Positions 39,102-48,581 are shown, numbered from the stretch's first letter. The stretch is DNA of 64,000 bases from Affinundibacterium macrobrachii (GCF_014652415.1 NZ_BMYT01000006.1:124447-188446), one strand, 5' to 3'. The notes: generated by a model from the sequence alone, not told the origin. A program made the numbers and translations.

Positions 39102-40847
39102 TCATCTTGTGGGAGCATGCTCAATCAGGACGTCGGCAAGTTTTTGTTGAGATCGGCGCATGTTGGTGATGCGTGATTTTAGTTGATCACATAAGACCAT
39201 TAGTTGGCCTACTTTGGATACTATCCTGTGTTGTTCATTAATCGGTGGAACCGGAATTGGCAAGTTGTTTGATACAGCTAAGTATAGGCACGGCTGCGCG
39301 TTCTGTTTTACGCCGGCCCAAATAGTTTTCTGCAGAGAAGGACTACGCAAAGCCATCGTTAGGTATCGAATATTGATCAGTAAAGGTTTGACTAACGTGA
39401 CACTTCTAACAATTACCATGTCACGATGATCCTCAATCATTGTTAGTCTTCCAATTGTCGCTCCAACAGAGACGATTAGAATGTCATTGGGTTCTGGTTT
39501 GCAGCGATTCCAGCACTTGGATGCAACATCAAAATCCACAAAGTCTGTGGTTGTATAATCCATGCTACCGTCACGAACGTTCTTCGCTGTGATAAGCGGT
39601 ATCTTCGTATTGTCAGTTGTTCGTTCAGGAGTTAAATGTTCACCATCTGTGATTTGCTTAGCACAATTTATCATTCGGGTCCAACTCCACCCACTTGGCA
39701 ATTTAAACAGCTCCTCGCTGTCGCTAACCGTCGCAAGAGCCTTATCTTTCTTGATCTTTCCCTCAGCAACCAACTTCGCTTTCTCAGCCTGTATCCGTTT
39801 AAGCAACTCACTCGCCGGTTCATCATTCGGATCTTGTCGTACGAGTTTGCCCATGACGGCGAGTTGGAGGATGGTTTGTTTTAGGGCTTCTATGCAGGAT
39901 TCTGTGGTGAAGAGTGTGTCGAAGTGATCGGCGATGCGTTGCCAGTTGGCGTTGAAGTCGTCGGGGTCTTGTGATTGCGTGAGTGTGCCGAGCAAATGGC
40001 TGACCAGTTGCTCGTGTGCTTCTGCTGCGTTGTTGTGTTGATGTTCTAGTTGATCACATAGCACCATGAGTTCGTCTATTTTGGCGACTATGCGGTGTTG
40101 TTCGGCTAGGGGGGGCGTAGGTATGCAATATTGTAACAGTTCATCTTGTCGAATTCCTGCAACGGTCATTCCGCTACCAATAATCTTTAAGGTCCCGTAG
40201 AAATTTATAAAGTAATCGATATCAAGGAATGATGTAACTTTGAGGGCCTTGAGGTCTTGATTTATTGCGACATTCATCGCGGCAATCGCTATCTTTCCTA
40301 GTCCCATTCTTGTGCAGATAATTAGATCGCCCTTTTGCGCAAGTTTACTTCCCGCATCTAGCCCTTTCTGAGTAATGAAATCTTGAGTAGATTCAAGAAA
40401 TTTTTCTACATTCAAGTCTTTAACACTCGCCCAAGGTATGTCGCCGTTCCAGAATTCGGAATTGTTTTTACTTGGCGTTCCGCCGCTGATTATGTTCAGA
40501 ACAAAATCATTTAACCTTGCCCACTCCCAACCATATGGCAATTTAAATGGTTTCTCTTCGGTGGTTATTTCTGGTAGCGGCTTGCCTCCCTTAATCTTTC
40601 CATCTGCGATCAACTTAGCTTTCTCAACCTGAATCCGCTTCAACAATTCACTAGCAGGCTCATCATTCGGATCTTGCGGCACCAACTTTCCGCGCACCGC
40701 GAGCTCCAAAATCAACTCGCGCAGTTTTTTAATGCCATACACGCTGTTCGCACTTCCAGAAACGCGGCCACGGCCTGACTTCTTTTCAGTATCCGCTGCT
40801 GTCCAAATTTCGAGATGATCTGTGATCAGTTTGTGTACTGCGCTCAT
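39102..40847 (-). CDS. hsdS: Type I restriction-modification specificity subunit HsdS
   Basis: A 581-residue HsdS with two target-recognition domains, at about residues 100-265 (after KLPYGWEW) and 390-550 (after KLPSGWSW), joined by helical spacers. A conserved block is duplicated: ...PNDEPASELLKRI near residue 60 and again near 340, followed by EKAKL and a basic GKI stretch. The direct duplication is typical and can recombine to swap recognition domains. Length fits type IB (EcoAI, about 589). Its start abuts the hsdM stop (0 bp gap). Confidence 0.94.
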   Translation of the reverse strand: MSAVHKLITDHLEIWTAADTEKKSGRGRVSGSANSVYGIKKLRELILELAVRGKLVPQDPNDEPASELLKRIQVEKAKLIADGKIKGGKPLPEITTEEKPFKLPYGWEWARLNDFVLNIISGGTPSKNNSEFWNGDIPWASVKDLNVEKFLESTQDFITQKGLDAGSKLAQKGDLIICTRMGLGKIAIAAMNVAINQDLKALKVTSFLDIDYFINFYGTLKIIGSGMTVAGIRQDELLQYCIPTPPLAEQHRIVAKIDELMVLCDQLEHQHNNAAEAHEQLVSHLLGTLTQSQDPDDFNANWQRIADHFDTLFTTESCIEALKQTILQLAVMGKLVRQDPNDEPASELLKRIQAEKAKLVAEGKIKKDKALATVSDSEELFKLPSGWSWTRMINCAKQITDGEHLTPERTTDNTKIPLITAKNVRDGSMDYTTTDFVDFDVASKCWNRCKPEPNDILIVSVGATIGRLTMIEDHRDMVIVRSVTLVKPLLINIRYLTMALRSPSLQKTIWAGVKQNAQPCLYLAVSNNLPIPVPPINEQHRIVSKVGQLMVLCDQLKSRITNMRRSQQKLADVLIEHAPTR

Positions 40848-42317
40848 TTATTCCTCACCTTTCAATGCTTTGGTTAGGATGTCTTTGAGTTGATGGCGCA
40901 GATCGCTGATCTCGTTTTGCATTTGCGCGTATTGCGCTAACAATTCTTCTGGATCGTGTTGTTCTTGTTCGCCAACGTGAGGGTTCTTACAATCGAGGTT
41001 GTAGTTGCGTTCTTTGATCTCGGCGATGCTAACTTTCCACGCTTGTGGTGTTTCTGTACGTTGTGCATAGCCGTCCGCCTCGCTTCCCCACCATGCTTTT
41101 TCGGTGGCGAATTCTTCGATGCGCATGGGTTTGGATTTGTTGTAACTCTTCACGCCTTCAGGGTAGGGGTGTTCGTAGAACCATGTCTCTTTGGTTGGCG
41201 TGCCTTTGGTGAAGAAAAGCAGATTGGTTTTGATGCCGGTGTAAGGCGCGAAGACGCCGTTGGGCAAGCGCACAATGGTGTGCAAGTTACATTCTTCTAA
41301 AAGCTTTTCTTTGATGCGGGTTTTGATGCCTTCACCAAATAAGAAACCGTCTGGCAAAACGAGGGCGGCGCGGCCATTGGCTTTGAGAAGCTGCATGATC
41401 AGCACGACGAACAAGTCGGCGGTTTCTCGGGTGCGAAAGGCGCTGGGGAAGTTGGTTTCAATGCCGTCTTCTTCCATGCCACCAAAAGGCGGATTAGTGA
41501 CGATGACATCGACACGTTCTTTTGGGCCCCAACTGATCAAAGGGCGCGATAAGGTGTTGTCGTGACGAATATTGCTGGGCACATCGATGCCGTGCAGTAT
41601 CATATTGGTGGTGCAGAGTAAATGCGGTAGCGGTTTTTTCTCGATACCGAAAATGCTGTTTTGCAGTTGCGCTTCATCGTCGACAGTTTTCACATCTTGT
41701 TTGCGAATATGTTCGATGGAGCACGATAGAAAGCCGCCGGTACCACAAGCAGGGTCCATGACTTTCTCACCCAAGCGCGGGTTGGTCATCTGCACCATAA
41801 ATTCGGTGACGGCGCGTGGCGTGTAAAATTCGCCCGCATTGCCTGCGGCTTGCAAATCACGCAGCAGTTGCTCGTACATGTCTCCAAACAAATGGCGCTC
41901 TTGTGCCTTGTTGAAGTCGATGCCTTCTTGGATTTTGTTGATGACTTGACGTATCAACTGGCCGGACTTCATGTAGTTGTAGGCGTCTTCAAAAACAGAA
42001 CGAATCACATAGGCGCGTTGATCGCCACCTTTGGCTTCCAAAGTTTGTAGGGCAGGGAAGAGATCATTGTCTAAAAACTGCTTGAGTTCGTCGCCTGTCA
42101 TGCCCTCGGGATTAGCAGCCCAATTGCGCCAGCGGTATTTTTCAGGTAGCGGTGATTGGTAGTTGTCTTGTATGAGTTCCCACTCGGTTTCGCGGTCGTC
42201 AAAAATTTTGAGAAACAACATCCACACGAGCTGACTTAAACGCTGGGCGTCGCCGTCGACACCTACGTCTTTGCGCATGATGTCTTGAATGGATTTGATG
42301 GTGCTTGAGATGCTCAT
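40848..42317 (-). CDS. hsdM: Type I restriction-modification methyltransferase subunit HsdM
   Basis: A 489-residue N6-adenine methyltransferase. The SAM motif DPACGTGGF lies near 188-196 and the catalytic NPPF in VTNPPFGG near 277. The N-terminal helical domain begins SISSTIKSIQDIMRKD. The length equals that of EcoAI/EcoEI HsdM, pointing to type IB. It assembles as two HsdM with one HsdS. It lies between hsdR and hsdS. Confidence 0.96.
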   Translation of the reverse strand: MSISSTIKSIQDIMRKDVGVDGDAQRLSQLVWMLFLKIFDDRETEWELIQDNYQSPLPEKYRWRNWAANPEGMTGDELKQFLDNDLFPALQTLEAKGGDQRAYVIRSVFEDAYNYMKSGQLIRQVINKIQEGIDFNKAQERHLFGDMYEQLLRDLQAAGNAGEFYTPRAVTEFMVQMTNPRLGEKVMDPACGTGGFLSCSIEHIRKQDVKTVDDEAQLQNSIFGIEKKPLPHLLCTTNMILHGIDVPSNIRHDNTLSRPLISWGPKERVDVIVTNPPFGGMEEDGIETNFPSAFRTRETADLFVVLIMQLLKANGRAALVLPDGFLFGEGIKTRIKEKLLEECNLHTIVRLPNGVFAPYTGIKTNLLFFTKGTPTKETWFYEHPYPEGVKSYNKSKPMRIEEFATEKAWWGSEADGYAQRTETPQAWKVSIAEIKERNYNLDCKNPHVGEQEQHDPEELLAQYAQMQNEISDLRHQLKDILTKALKGEE

Positions 42318-42383
42318 GGTGTTCTTTTCAGGTTCGAATGATTGTTGATTTTTGTGCTTCTTTAGAATTCGGTGCTCTTAAAA

Positions 42384-42426
42384 CTCCCCTCTACCGCAAG
42401 CGGGAGAGGGGTTGGGGGTGAGGGCG
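42384..42426 (-). repeat. REP-like palindrome, copy 1
   Basis: On the minus strand this is CGCCCTCACCCCCAA followed by CCCCTCTCCCGCTTGCGG..., a stem around GCTTGC. With copy 2 it forms an inverted pair in the 256-bp gap between hsdR and hsdM. This family (CCCTCTCCCGCTTGCGGGAGAGGG type) is widespread in proteobacteria. Confidence 0.85.
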
Positions 42427-42498
42427 TTCGAGAAATTAGATTTGATATTCATGTGCTTGTTTGTATCGTTATTCTTTATGCTTTGTGCGCGACTCAGG

Positions 42499-42538
42499 CT
42501 CCCTCACCCCAGCCCTCTCCCGCTTGCGGGAGAGGGAG
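42499..42538 (+). repeat. REP-like palindrome, copy 2
   Basis: CTCCCTCACCCCAGCC followed by a perfect stem CCCTCTCCCGC / GCGGGAGAGGG. It is in opposite orientation to copy 1, 72 bp away. The head-to-head arrangement resembles a REPIN, which RAYT transposases move. Confidence 0.85.
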
Positions 42539-42573
42539 TTAGAAGCAATTCGCTTTGTTTTTTTGTTGACAGT

Positions 42574-44940
42574 CTAGGCATATAAGTTTTGTTCCAATTC
42601 AGCTAGTGCCTCCATATAGGCTTGCTTTCCACCAAACGCAGAGACAAGCTCTGTGGCGCTGCCCATATTCTTGAATGGGTCGAGTGTAAGAATTTTGATG
42701 TCTTCGATATTCTCAATCCCCGTATCCGCATATTTTTCTAATAGAGTCTCTAAGACTTTGCGTGCTTGCTCACTATATTTCGCGAAGTAATTACGCTTTT
42801 TGACGTTGTTGGCACGCTCTTTTCTGGTGAGTGGTGGCTGGTCGAATGCGACGTGGCAGATTAGGTCAAAGGCATCGAGTTCTTTGCCGACTTCTTCTGC
42901 TAATGGTTCAAACAATACGCCATGTTGTTCTAACTCTTTGATGATAGCGGCCTTACGTTCGGCGCTTGTCCAGCGCTTTAAAAATTGATCGAGTGAAGTG
43001 TAATCTTTACGTACGGTGTTACGGGTGTAATCTTTGAGCGATTCGGTCATGAGTTTGCCGTCGCTGCCGTAGTATTGAACTCGTTCCGCGATCACGTGCA
43101 CCGTTACGTCACCGAGAACGTACTTGATACGTCTGCCACCACCACTGATATCTGATCCAGGGATTTCATCATCGTCGATGGCATTATCTTTGTCGCTATC
43201 AGTTGATTGTGGGTCAGGCGTCACGTCAATATCATCGGGCGGCACCGGTGGTTCATCTTCCTTGGGTTCGTAGATCACCACGGGTTCGCCATCAAAATCT
43301 TTGTCGGCAAAAAGCTCGGTGGCTTTTTTAAAGTCCATGATGGTGAACCAGTATTTGTCGTAGTCTTCGTTGATGCGCGTACCGCGACCGATGATCTGTT
43401 TGAACTCGGTCATGGATTTGATGTGTTGATCCAGTACGACTAACTTACAGGTTTGTGCATCGACACCAGTTGTCATTAACTTGGACGTGGTGGCGATCAC
43501 GGGATAGCGCTCTTCTGGGTTGATGAAGTTATCGAGTTCGGCTTTGCCTTCTTGTTCATCACCCGTAATTCGCATCACGTATTTGCGGTTTTCTTTGACT
43601 CGCTCTGGATTCAAATTGACGAGTGCTTGACGCATGCGTTCTGCGTGGTCGATGTCGTCGCAGAATACGATGGTTTTAGCAAAAGGATCGCTGGCTTTGA
43701 GAAAATCGGTGATCTTTTGCGCGACTAGCTCTGTGCGTTTTTCTAGTACCAAGGTGCGATCCATGTCGCTTTGGTTAAACACGCGGTCTTCGATTTCTTG
43801 TCCATATTTATCGAGCTGCCCTTTACGCGGACGCCAGCCTTGTAAATCGCGGTCGATATCAATACGCACGACTTTATATGGTGCGAGGAAGCCGTCTTCA
43901 ATACCTTGTTTTAAGGTGTAGCTGTAAACGGGGTCACCAAAGTAGGTGATGCTGGAGACATCTTTGGTTTCTTTTGGTGTGGCGGTAAGACCAACGTGGG
44001 CCGCATTACTGAAATATTCAAGCACTTCGCGCCAAGCGGAATCTTCGGCAGCGCTACCACGATGACATTCATCGATTACGATGAGGTCAAAGAAATCTGG
44101 CGAGAATTGTTTATAGATGTTTTTCTCATCTTCATTTCCAGTCACTGCTTGATATAGGCTCAGATAAATCTCGTAGCTTTTATCGATTTGGCGTTTGCTG
44201 ATTTTGGTCATCGCTGCGCCAAAGGGTTTGAAATCATTATTCTTGGTTTGGTCCACCAGAATATTACGGTCTGCTAAAAAGAGAATACGTTTCTTAGTGC
44301 CCGATTTCCACAAACGCCAGATGATCTGAAATGCAGTGTAGGTTTTACCTGTGCCAGTTGCCATGACTAGCAATACTCGTTGTTGGCCTCTGGCGATCGC
44401 CTCTACAGTATTGTTAATCGCATTGGCTTGATAGTAGCGAGGCGCGCGACCTGTGCCGTCGTCGTAGTAAGGCATTTCTATGGTCTGGACAGCCTCAGCA
44501 GTCGCGATGCCTTTCCAAACGCAATAGCGTTGCCAAAGTTCTGCTGGCGATGGGAATTGGTTAAGGCCTATTTCGGTCTCTGTCTTTGCAGCATTGCCTG
44601 TGCGGTCGTGAAATAGGAATGCATCGCCATTTGAACTAAACACAAATGGCACACCCAAGGTCTCGGCATAATTTAAAGCTTGTTGCATGCCATCGCCAAT
44701 ACTGTGCTTGTTGTCTTTGGCTTCGATGACGGCGATCGGAATATTTTTCTTGTGGTACAGGATGTAATCTGCACGCTTCTGTTCACCGCGTGTATGCAAT
44801 TTGCCGCGCACGATAATGCGACCTTTGGTGAAGCTGACTTCTTCTCGGATTTGGGTATGCAAATCCCAGCCTGCTTCGAGGATGGCTGGGGTAATGTATT
44901 TGCTGCAGATATCGCGTTCAGTAAGGCTCTTTTTATCCAT
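42574..44940 (-). CDS. hsdR: Type I restriction endonuclease subunit HsdR
   Basis: A 788-residue motor-nuclease subunit. The N-terminal nuclease domain has RADYILY...VIEAKD (the D...ExK motif near 57-76). The helicase domain carries Walker A MATGTGKT (about 195), DECH (about 290), TATP, and QIIGRGTRI (about 510). The C-terminal region ends near [10 protein letters not shown]. The short length fits the EcoAI/EcoEI (type IB) branch. hsdR is first in the operon, with two REP repeats between it and hsdM. Confidence 0.95.
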   Translation of the reverse strand: MDKKSLTERDICSKYITPAILEAGWDLHTQIREEVSFTKGRIIVRGKLHTRGEQKRADYILYHKKNIPIAVIEAKDNKHSIGDGMQQALNYAETLGVPFVFSSNGDAFLFHDRTGNAAKTETEIGLNQFPSPAELWQRYCVWKGIATAEAVQTIEMPYYDDGTGRAPRYYQANAINNTVEAIARGQQRVLLVMATGTGKTYTAFQIIWRLWKSGTKKRILFLADRNILVDQTKNNDFKPFGAAMTKISKRQIDKSYEIYLSLYQAVTGNEDEKNIYKQFSPDFFDLIVIDECHRGSAAEDSAWREVLEYFSNAAHVGLTATPKETKDVSSITYFGDPVYSYTLKQGIEDGFLAPYKVVRIDIDRDLQGWRPRKGQLDKYGQEIEDRVFNQSDMDRTLVLEKRTELVAQKITDFLKASDPFAKTIVFCDDIDHAERMRQALVNLNPERVKENRKYVMRITGDEQEGKAELDNFINPEERYPVIATTSKLMTTGVDAQTCKLVVLDQHIKSMTEFKQIIGRGTRINEDYDKYWFTIMDFKKATELFADKDFDGEPVVIYEPKEDEPPVPPDDIDVTPDPQSTDSDKDNAIDDDEIPGSDISGGGRRIKYVLGDVTVHVIAERVQYYGSDGKLMTESLKDYTRNTVRKDYTSLDQFLKRWTSAERKAAIIKELEQHGVLFEPLAEEVGKELDAFDLICHVAFDQPPLTRKERANNVKKRNYFAKYSEQARKVLETLLEKYADTGIENIEDIKILTLDPFKNMGSATELVSAFGGKQAYMEALAELEQNLYA

Positions 44941-45553
44941 CGACTAATCCACTGTCCACCAAAATGAGGAGTGATGATTGTACTGTAGTCTCTATAGAAA
45001 ACAGGCGATTTTTGCGGGGTTTAATAGCTTATAGGTGATCTTTTTTCGAGCGTGTAAATTTACATGTAAAAAGCATTCTTGAATTTGTTGATGTTAATCA
45101 GTTAAACGCCATGATCCCGTTTGTTCCTTAGTTTGAAATATCAATAACGCGATTTGAATTCCCCCAAAACTTCCGAAAACCGGAACTTCGTTATTCCCCG
45201 CATGAGTGATCATGTTGATGTTCAGTTTTTCTGAACGTTCCATTCCTTCGCCTTGCATTGTGGTTGATTCACCTGCCTAGGCATCAACATCACATCGACG
45301 CACTCGCGCAGTGTTCGGGGAATTTTTGGTGTCTGTAAAAATATGCTAGTCAATAACTCATATAACTCATTTCAGGTAATCCCCGCATCTGTAGGTGAAA
45401 TATTCCTTGAGGCAATAATTTTTTCTATTGATTCTGATCTGAACTGTGACTTTGCTCTACGCATTAACAGATGAAACAGGGAGCAGATTTCAATGTTGTG
45501 TACCCAGAATATGGACTTTGTAAGTTCCGCTTTTTGGCGAAGATAATCCCGTT
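44941..45553. other. Intergenic region, 613 bp, hsdR/hipBA divergent promoters
   Basis: AT-rich. A short hairpin GTTCAG-TTTTT-CTGAAC is at 45220-45236. I see no convincing gene; a 69-codon minus-strand frame at 45372-45581 lacks a ribosome-binding site and overlaps operators. The hipBA operators follow immediately. Confidence 0.6.
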
Positions 45554-45654
45554 TAACAATGTTTATGTTGCAACTCCTCATTACAATGTATAGATTGTAA
45601 TTCGCAAATACAACTTTTATGTTGTATTGTTGAAATACAATGCTAAACTTGTAG
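45554..45654. promoter_or_regulatory. Four hipB operators with 27-bp periodicity
   Basis: Four 20-bp dyads of 7-6-7 pattern, centred at 45563.5, 45590.5, 45617.5 and 45644.5. The second (TTACAAT-GTATAG-ATTGTAA) and third (ATACAAC-TTTTAT-GTTGTAT) are perfect; the first and fourth are degenerate. The exact 27-bp spacing and the position just upstream of hipB indicate cooperative autorepression by HipB, as in E. coli hipBA, which also has four operators of a different sequence. Confidence 0.85.
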
Positions 45655-45683
45655 GCGATTTAAATTGTCAGGAGCAGGAGCGC

Positions 45684-46133
45684 ATGGAATATCGAATCCA
45701 AACACTCAATCAACTAAAACCACTTGTTCAAGGCTTTAGGCGAAAATCCGGCTTGACGCAAGCGGCGATGGCTGAGCGATTAGGGGTGTCTCAGCAAGCC
45801 TACGCACAGATCGAGTCAAACTTATCTAGCACAAGTGTTGAACGACTGTACACAATACTTAGGTTATTGAATATCGATATTAATTTTACGAGCCATGCAG
45901 AAGTCCAATCAACAGCAGTAGAGATCGCTAGCATTTCATCGAAAAATCTGGTCACTCCGAATAAAGTTAAAAAACCTCAGAGCTTCAAAGTAGAACTAGG
46001 TACTAAAAAACTAGTCTCCAGAAAAAAGCAGTCAAATACTTTATCGAGCAAAGAAACAACTAGCGCAAACAAAAAACGAACCTTGGCCTCACCTGCAAAA
46101 CTAAGTAAGCGCTCAGACACGACGAAATGGTGA
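45684..46133 (+). CDS. hipB: HipB-type antitoxin (XRE helix-turn-helix)
   Basis: A 149-residue Xre-family protein that would bind the operators upstream and neutralise HipA. The helix-turn-helix is residues about 15-55 (GFRRKSGLTQAAMAERLGVSQQAYAQIES). Beyond residue 70 is a Ser/Thr/Lys-rich tail of about 80 residues, much longer than in E. coli HipB (88 residues). I start at ATG 45684 because GGAG is 6 bases upstream; an earlier ATG overlaps the operators. The stop is 3 bp before hipA. Confidence 0.9.
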   Translation: MEYRIQTLNQLKPLVQGFRRKSGLTQAAMAERLGVSQQAYAQIESNLSSTSVERLYTILRLLNIDINFTSHAEVQSTAVEIASISSKNLVTPNKVKKPQSFKVELGTKKLVSRKKQSNTLSSKETTSANKKRTLASPAKLSKRSDTTKW

Positions 46134-46136
46134 TGC

Positions 46137-47471
46137 ATGGCACGTAGATCAAAGCAAAATACGCTTAATGTTTGGTTCAACGGCACTCCCGTTGGTCAAT
46201 GGAGAAACAAGGCAAATTCTTCTACTTTCACTTACTTTAATGAGTGGTTAGAGGACGAGAGCGGACGTCCATTGTCATTGTCGATGCCATTTACGGCAAA
46301 TAATGATGCCTATTCCGGTCAGGTAGTCATAAACTATTTCGATAATTTATTGCCAGACAGCGACATCATTCGACGTCGGCTTGCCATGCGCCACAATACA
46401 GGTGGCACATCTCCGTTTCAACTACTTGAGGCAATCGGTAGAGACTGCGTGGGCGCCGCCCAAATACTCCCTGAAGATGTGCAGCCCGAAGACTTGTTTT
46501 CTATCCGCAAACGCCCACTAGACGAACAAGCGATAGCCAAATTATTGCGTGATACTACTAACTCAAACCCGTTTGGACACACCGATGATGATCAAGATTT
46601 TCGAATTTCCATCGCTGGTGCTCAGGAAAAAAATGCTCTCCTATACCATCAGGGAGGTTGGTACCTACCAATTGGAAGTACACCAACCACACATATATTG
46701 AAATTGCCGCTCGGATTGGTCGGAAGTATGCGCGCGGATATGAGTACATCGATAGAAAATGAATGGCTGTGTTCTATCATTCTTGAAGAATTTAATCTGC
46801 CGATTGCGAAGACAGAAATTCTGCAGTTTGAAGAACAAAAAGTGCTTTCCGTAGAAAGATTCGATCGGAAGTATTCCGATGACAGAAGTTGGATTGTTCG
46901 TCTTCCGCAAGAAGATATGTGCCAAGCCTCGGGATGTTCACCGCTCAATAAATATCAGAGAGATGGTGGACCAGGGATTGAAGCGATTATGCGGCTATTG
47001 TTAGGCTCCGAAAGCGCGGCAAAAGACAGACGAAACTTCTTTAAAACCCAAATCATCTTTTGGTTGCTTGCGGCAATCGATGGGCACGCAAAAAATTTCA
47101 GTATTTTCTTGCAGCCGAAAGCTCGATATCAGGCAACGCCAATTTATGACGTGTTATCTGCACACCCAGTTATTGGTACAGGACCTAATATGATTTCGCC
47201 ACAGGACGCTAAACTCGCCATGGCAGTCCGAGGAAGCACTAACTACTATCATATCCAACGTATCCAACGCCGACATTGGTCTAGTATGGCAAAACAGGTG
47301 GGCCTAGGTGCGATAACTGCTGAGGAAATTATCGAAGAGGTACTTGCGCAGGTTCCAAAAGTTGTTGAGTCTGTGTATGGAAGATTGCCCGCAAACTTTC
47401 CCTCATCTCTTGCCGAGTCGATAATTAAGGGGCTACAAAAACAAGCGGCCATTCTTGCCAATCAGTGTTGA
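46137..47471 (+). CDS. hipA: HipA-type serine/threonine kinase toxin
   Basis: A 444-residue HipA-fold kinase. The N-terminal HipA domain begins NTLNVWFNGTPVGQW; the auto-phosphorylated-Ser loop is RISIAGAQEK (about 158), VERFDRKY (about 242) is typical, and the catalytic Asp-His is in AIDGHAKNF (about 317). E. coli HipA phosphorylates glutamyl-tRNA synthetase to induce persistence; the substrate here is not known. It directly follows hipB. Confidence 0.92.
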   Translation: MARRSKQNTLNVWFNGTPVGQWRNKANSSTFTYFNEWLEDESGRPLSLSMPFTANNDAYSGQVVINYFDNLLPDSDIIRRRLAMRHNTGGTSPFQLLEAIGRDCVGAAQILPEDVQPEDLFSIRKRPLDEQAIAKLLRDTTNSNPFGHTDDDQDFRISIAGAQEKNALLYHQGGWYLPIGSTPTTHILKLPLGLVGSMRADMSTSIENEWLCSIILEEFNLPIAKTEILQFEEQKVLSVERFDRKYSDDRSWIVRLPQEDMCQASGCSPLNKYQRDGGPGIEAIMRLLLGSESAAKDRRNFFKTQIIFWLLAAIDGHAKNFSIFLQPKARYQATPIYDVLSAHPVIGTGPNMISPQDAKLAMAVRGSTNYYHIQRIQRRHWSSMAKQVGLGAITAEEIIEEVLAQVPKVVESVYGRLPANFPSSLAESIIKGLQKQAAILANQC

Positions 47472-47617
47472 CGCGCATCCCCGGTAGGTCAAATTTGAGT
47501 GTGCACCGACTCATTACAGCAAGAGCAGACGCGGGGGATCAGGTAAATCGAACCAAATAGTCGTGAGATGGAAAGATACCAAAAATGTGGGATCGCGGAG
47601 CAAGCAAGAAATTGCTG

Positions 47618-47651
47618 AACAAAACAAAACGGCCCACATCGCTGTGAGCCG
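47618..47651 (-). terminator. Terminator after the tRNA-Phe 3' end
   Basis: On the minus strand CGGCTCACA-GCGA-TGTGGGCCG, then TTTTGTTTT. It follows the tRNA 3' fragment by 10 bases and looks like the tRNA's own terminator. Confidence 0.85.
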
Positions 47652-47660
47652 CATTATTCT

Positions 47661-47706
47661 TGGTGGCCCGGGGCGGAATCGAACCACCGACACAAGGATT
47701 TTCAAT
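47661..47706 (-). repeat. Displaced 3' fragment of tRNA-Phe (attachment-site copy)
   Basis: The minus strand reads ATTGAAAATCC (anticodon GAA), through the variable loop and T arm (GGTGG-TTCGATT-CCGCC), the acceptor strand and CCA. It is 46 bp, beginning within the anticodon arm; the next base does not fit tRNA-Phe. There is no 5' half here. It is the classic remnant left by integration into a tRNA 3' end. Because its own terminator follows on the left, the element extends to the right and the intact tRNA should lie beyond 64 kb. Confidence 0.88.
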
Positions 47707-47983
47707 GAAGAATCATCGTGTTTCCTGTCCGACCTTAAAACGCAAATCCTATATAAATCATGCACTTAACCGCACCGATGCGCAGTCAAACGCAGCTGTC
47801 CGCACTTTCAACTGTCAGTAAACTGTCAGTGAAATCGACGGTGGCATCTTAAGTTGAATTTTCTTACTTAGCAACTCATTTCTAAAAAAAGTGTCCTTAA
47901 ATTTCCGCAAATACTGGATTTTAGAACCATCGATAAATATTGATTCCTATAAGAATCCTGATGACTTTTTTGAGGATTTTGAA

Positions 47984-48181
47984 ATGGAAATATTAGCGAA
48001 GGATGTTGTGTGTGAGATGTTAGGCGTGTCTGTACGGGGCTTAGAAATGATGGTCAACCGCGAAGAATTCCCTCCAGGGAAGCGAATTGGGAAAAAGGTC
48101 TTTTGGTGCGTTGAGGCCGTCGAAAACTGGGAAAAACGAATGTTTGACGCTCAACGCAATTGGAAACCTCGTCGTCTCTAA
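47984..48181 (+). CDS. AlpA/excisionase-like small regulator
   Basis: A 65-residue winged-helix protein of AlpA type: VVCEMLGVSVRGLEMMVNREEFPPGKRIGKKVFWCVEAVENW shows the MerR/Xis-like HTH_17 pattern (helix, recognition helix, basic wing, Trp). AlpA proteins regulate integrase genes and excision of elements. I start at ATG 47984, with GAGG 8 bases upstream, rather than a GTG 31 codons earlier. It is next to the left attachment site, its usual position in integrated elements. A terminator follows. Confidence 0.8.
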   Translation: MEILAKDVVCEMLGVSVRGLEMMVNREEFPPGKRIGKKVFWCVEAVENWEKRMFDAQRNWKPRRL

Positions 48182-48211
48182 TTTAACCCCATATTATTCA
48201 AAAATGCCGAT

Positions 48212-48250
48212 AAAAATCGCCATGGAGAAAACTTCTTCATGGCGATTTTT
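48212..48250 (+). terminator. Terminator after the AlpA-like gene
   Basis: A 13-bp stem (AAAAATCGCCATG and complement) with a 13-base loop; the stem itself supplies the T run. Confidence 0.85.
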
Positions 48251-48431
48251 GTCTTACCCCGCGTAGTTTGTGCGTCGTACGTGAATCGATAATCAACAAT
48301 TTTTTCAAGCAAGAGCCCTCAAGACGTATTTGCAAATATCGGGTAAAAAAAACACGTCGCCAATTTCCCTTTAGGAAAACAACAGACCCATCGATAAACT
48401 TTGCTTCCCTTTAACTCACTTGGAGCAGAAA

Positions 48432-48581
48432 ATGTCCAAAACTTCTAAATCTACCTCAAAATCATTAAATCAGCGCTCAGACGCCCGCAACCCTAATCGT
48501 GGGACAGCTGGCAATAATCCCACAAACGCAGCAAACAACGGTAATCGTGGCAAGCAATTAAATCCGAACCAAAAAAATTAA
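48432..48581 (+). CDS. Small Asn/Ser/Arg-rich protein, 49 aa
   Basis: A short reading frame with a good GGAG site 8 bases upstream of its ATG. The product begins MSKTSKSTSKSLNQRSDARN and continues low-complexity: Asn, Ser, Gly and Lys/Arg-rich with no hydrophobic core, ending NQKN. It resembles small hypothetical proteins annotated in proteobacterial elements, of unknown role. Followed 49 bp later by the 526-residue gene. Confidence 0.6.
   Translation: MSKTSKSTSKSLNQRSDARNPNRGTAGNNPTNAANNGNRGKQLNPNQKN

Noticed and set aside
45372-45581. 69-codon minus-strand frame upstream of hipBA
   Set aside because: It overlaps a hipB operator, has no ribosome-binding site and no family resemblance.
34217-47471. 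The defence island as part of the tRNA-Phe element
   Set aside because: The displaced tRNA fragment and its terminator at 47618-47706 indicate the element lies to the right; the island is separate.
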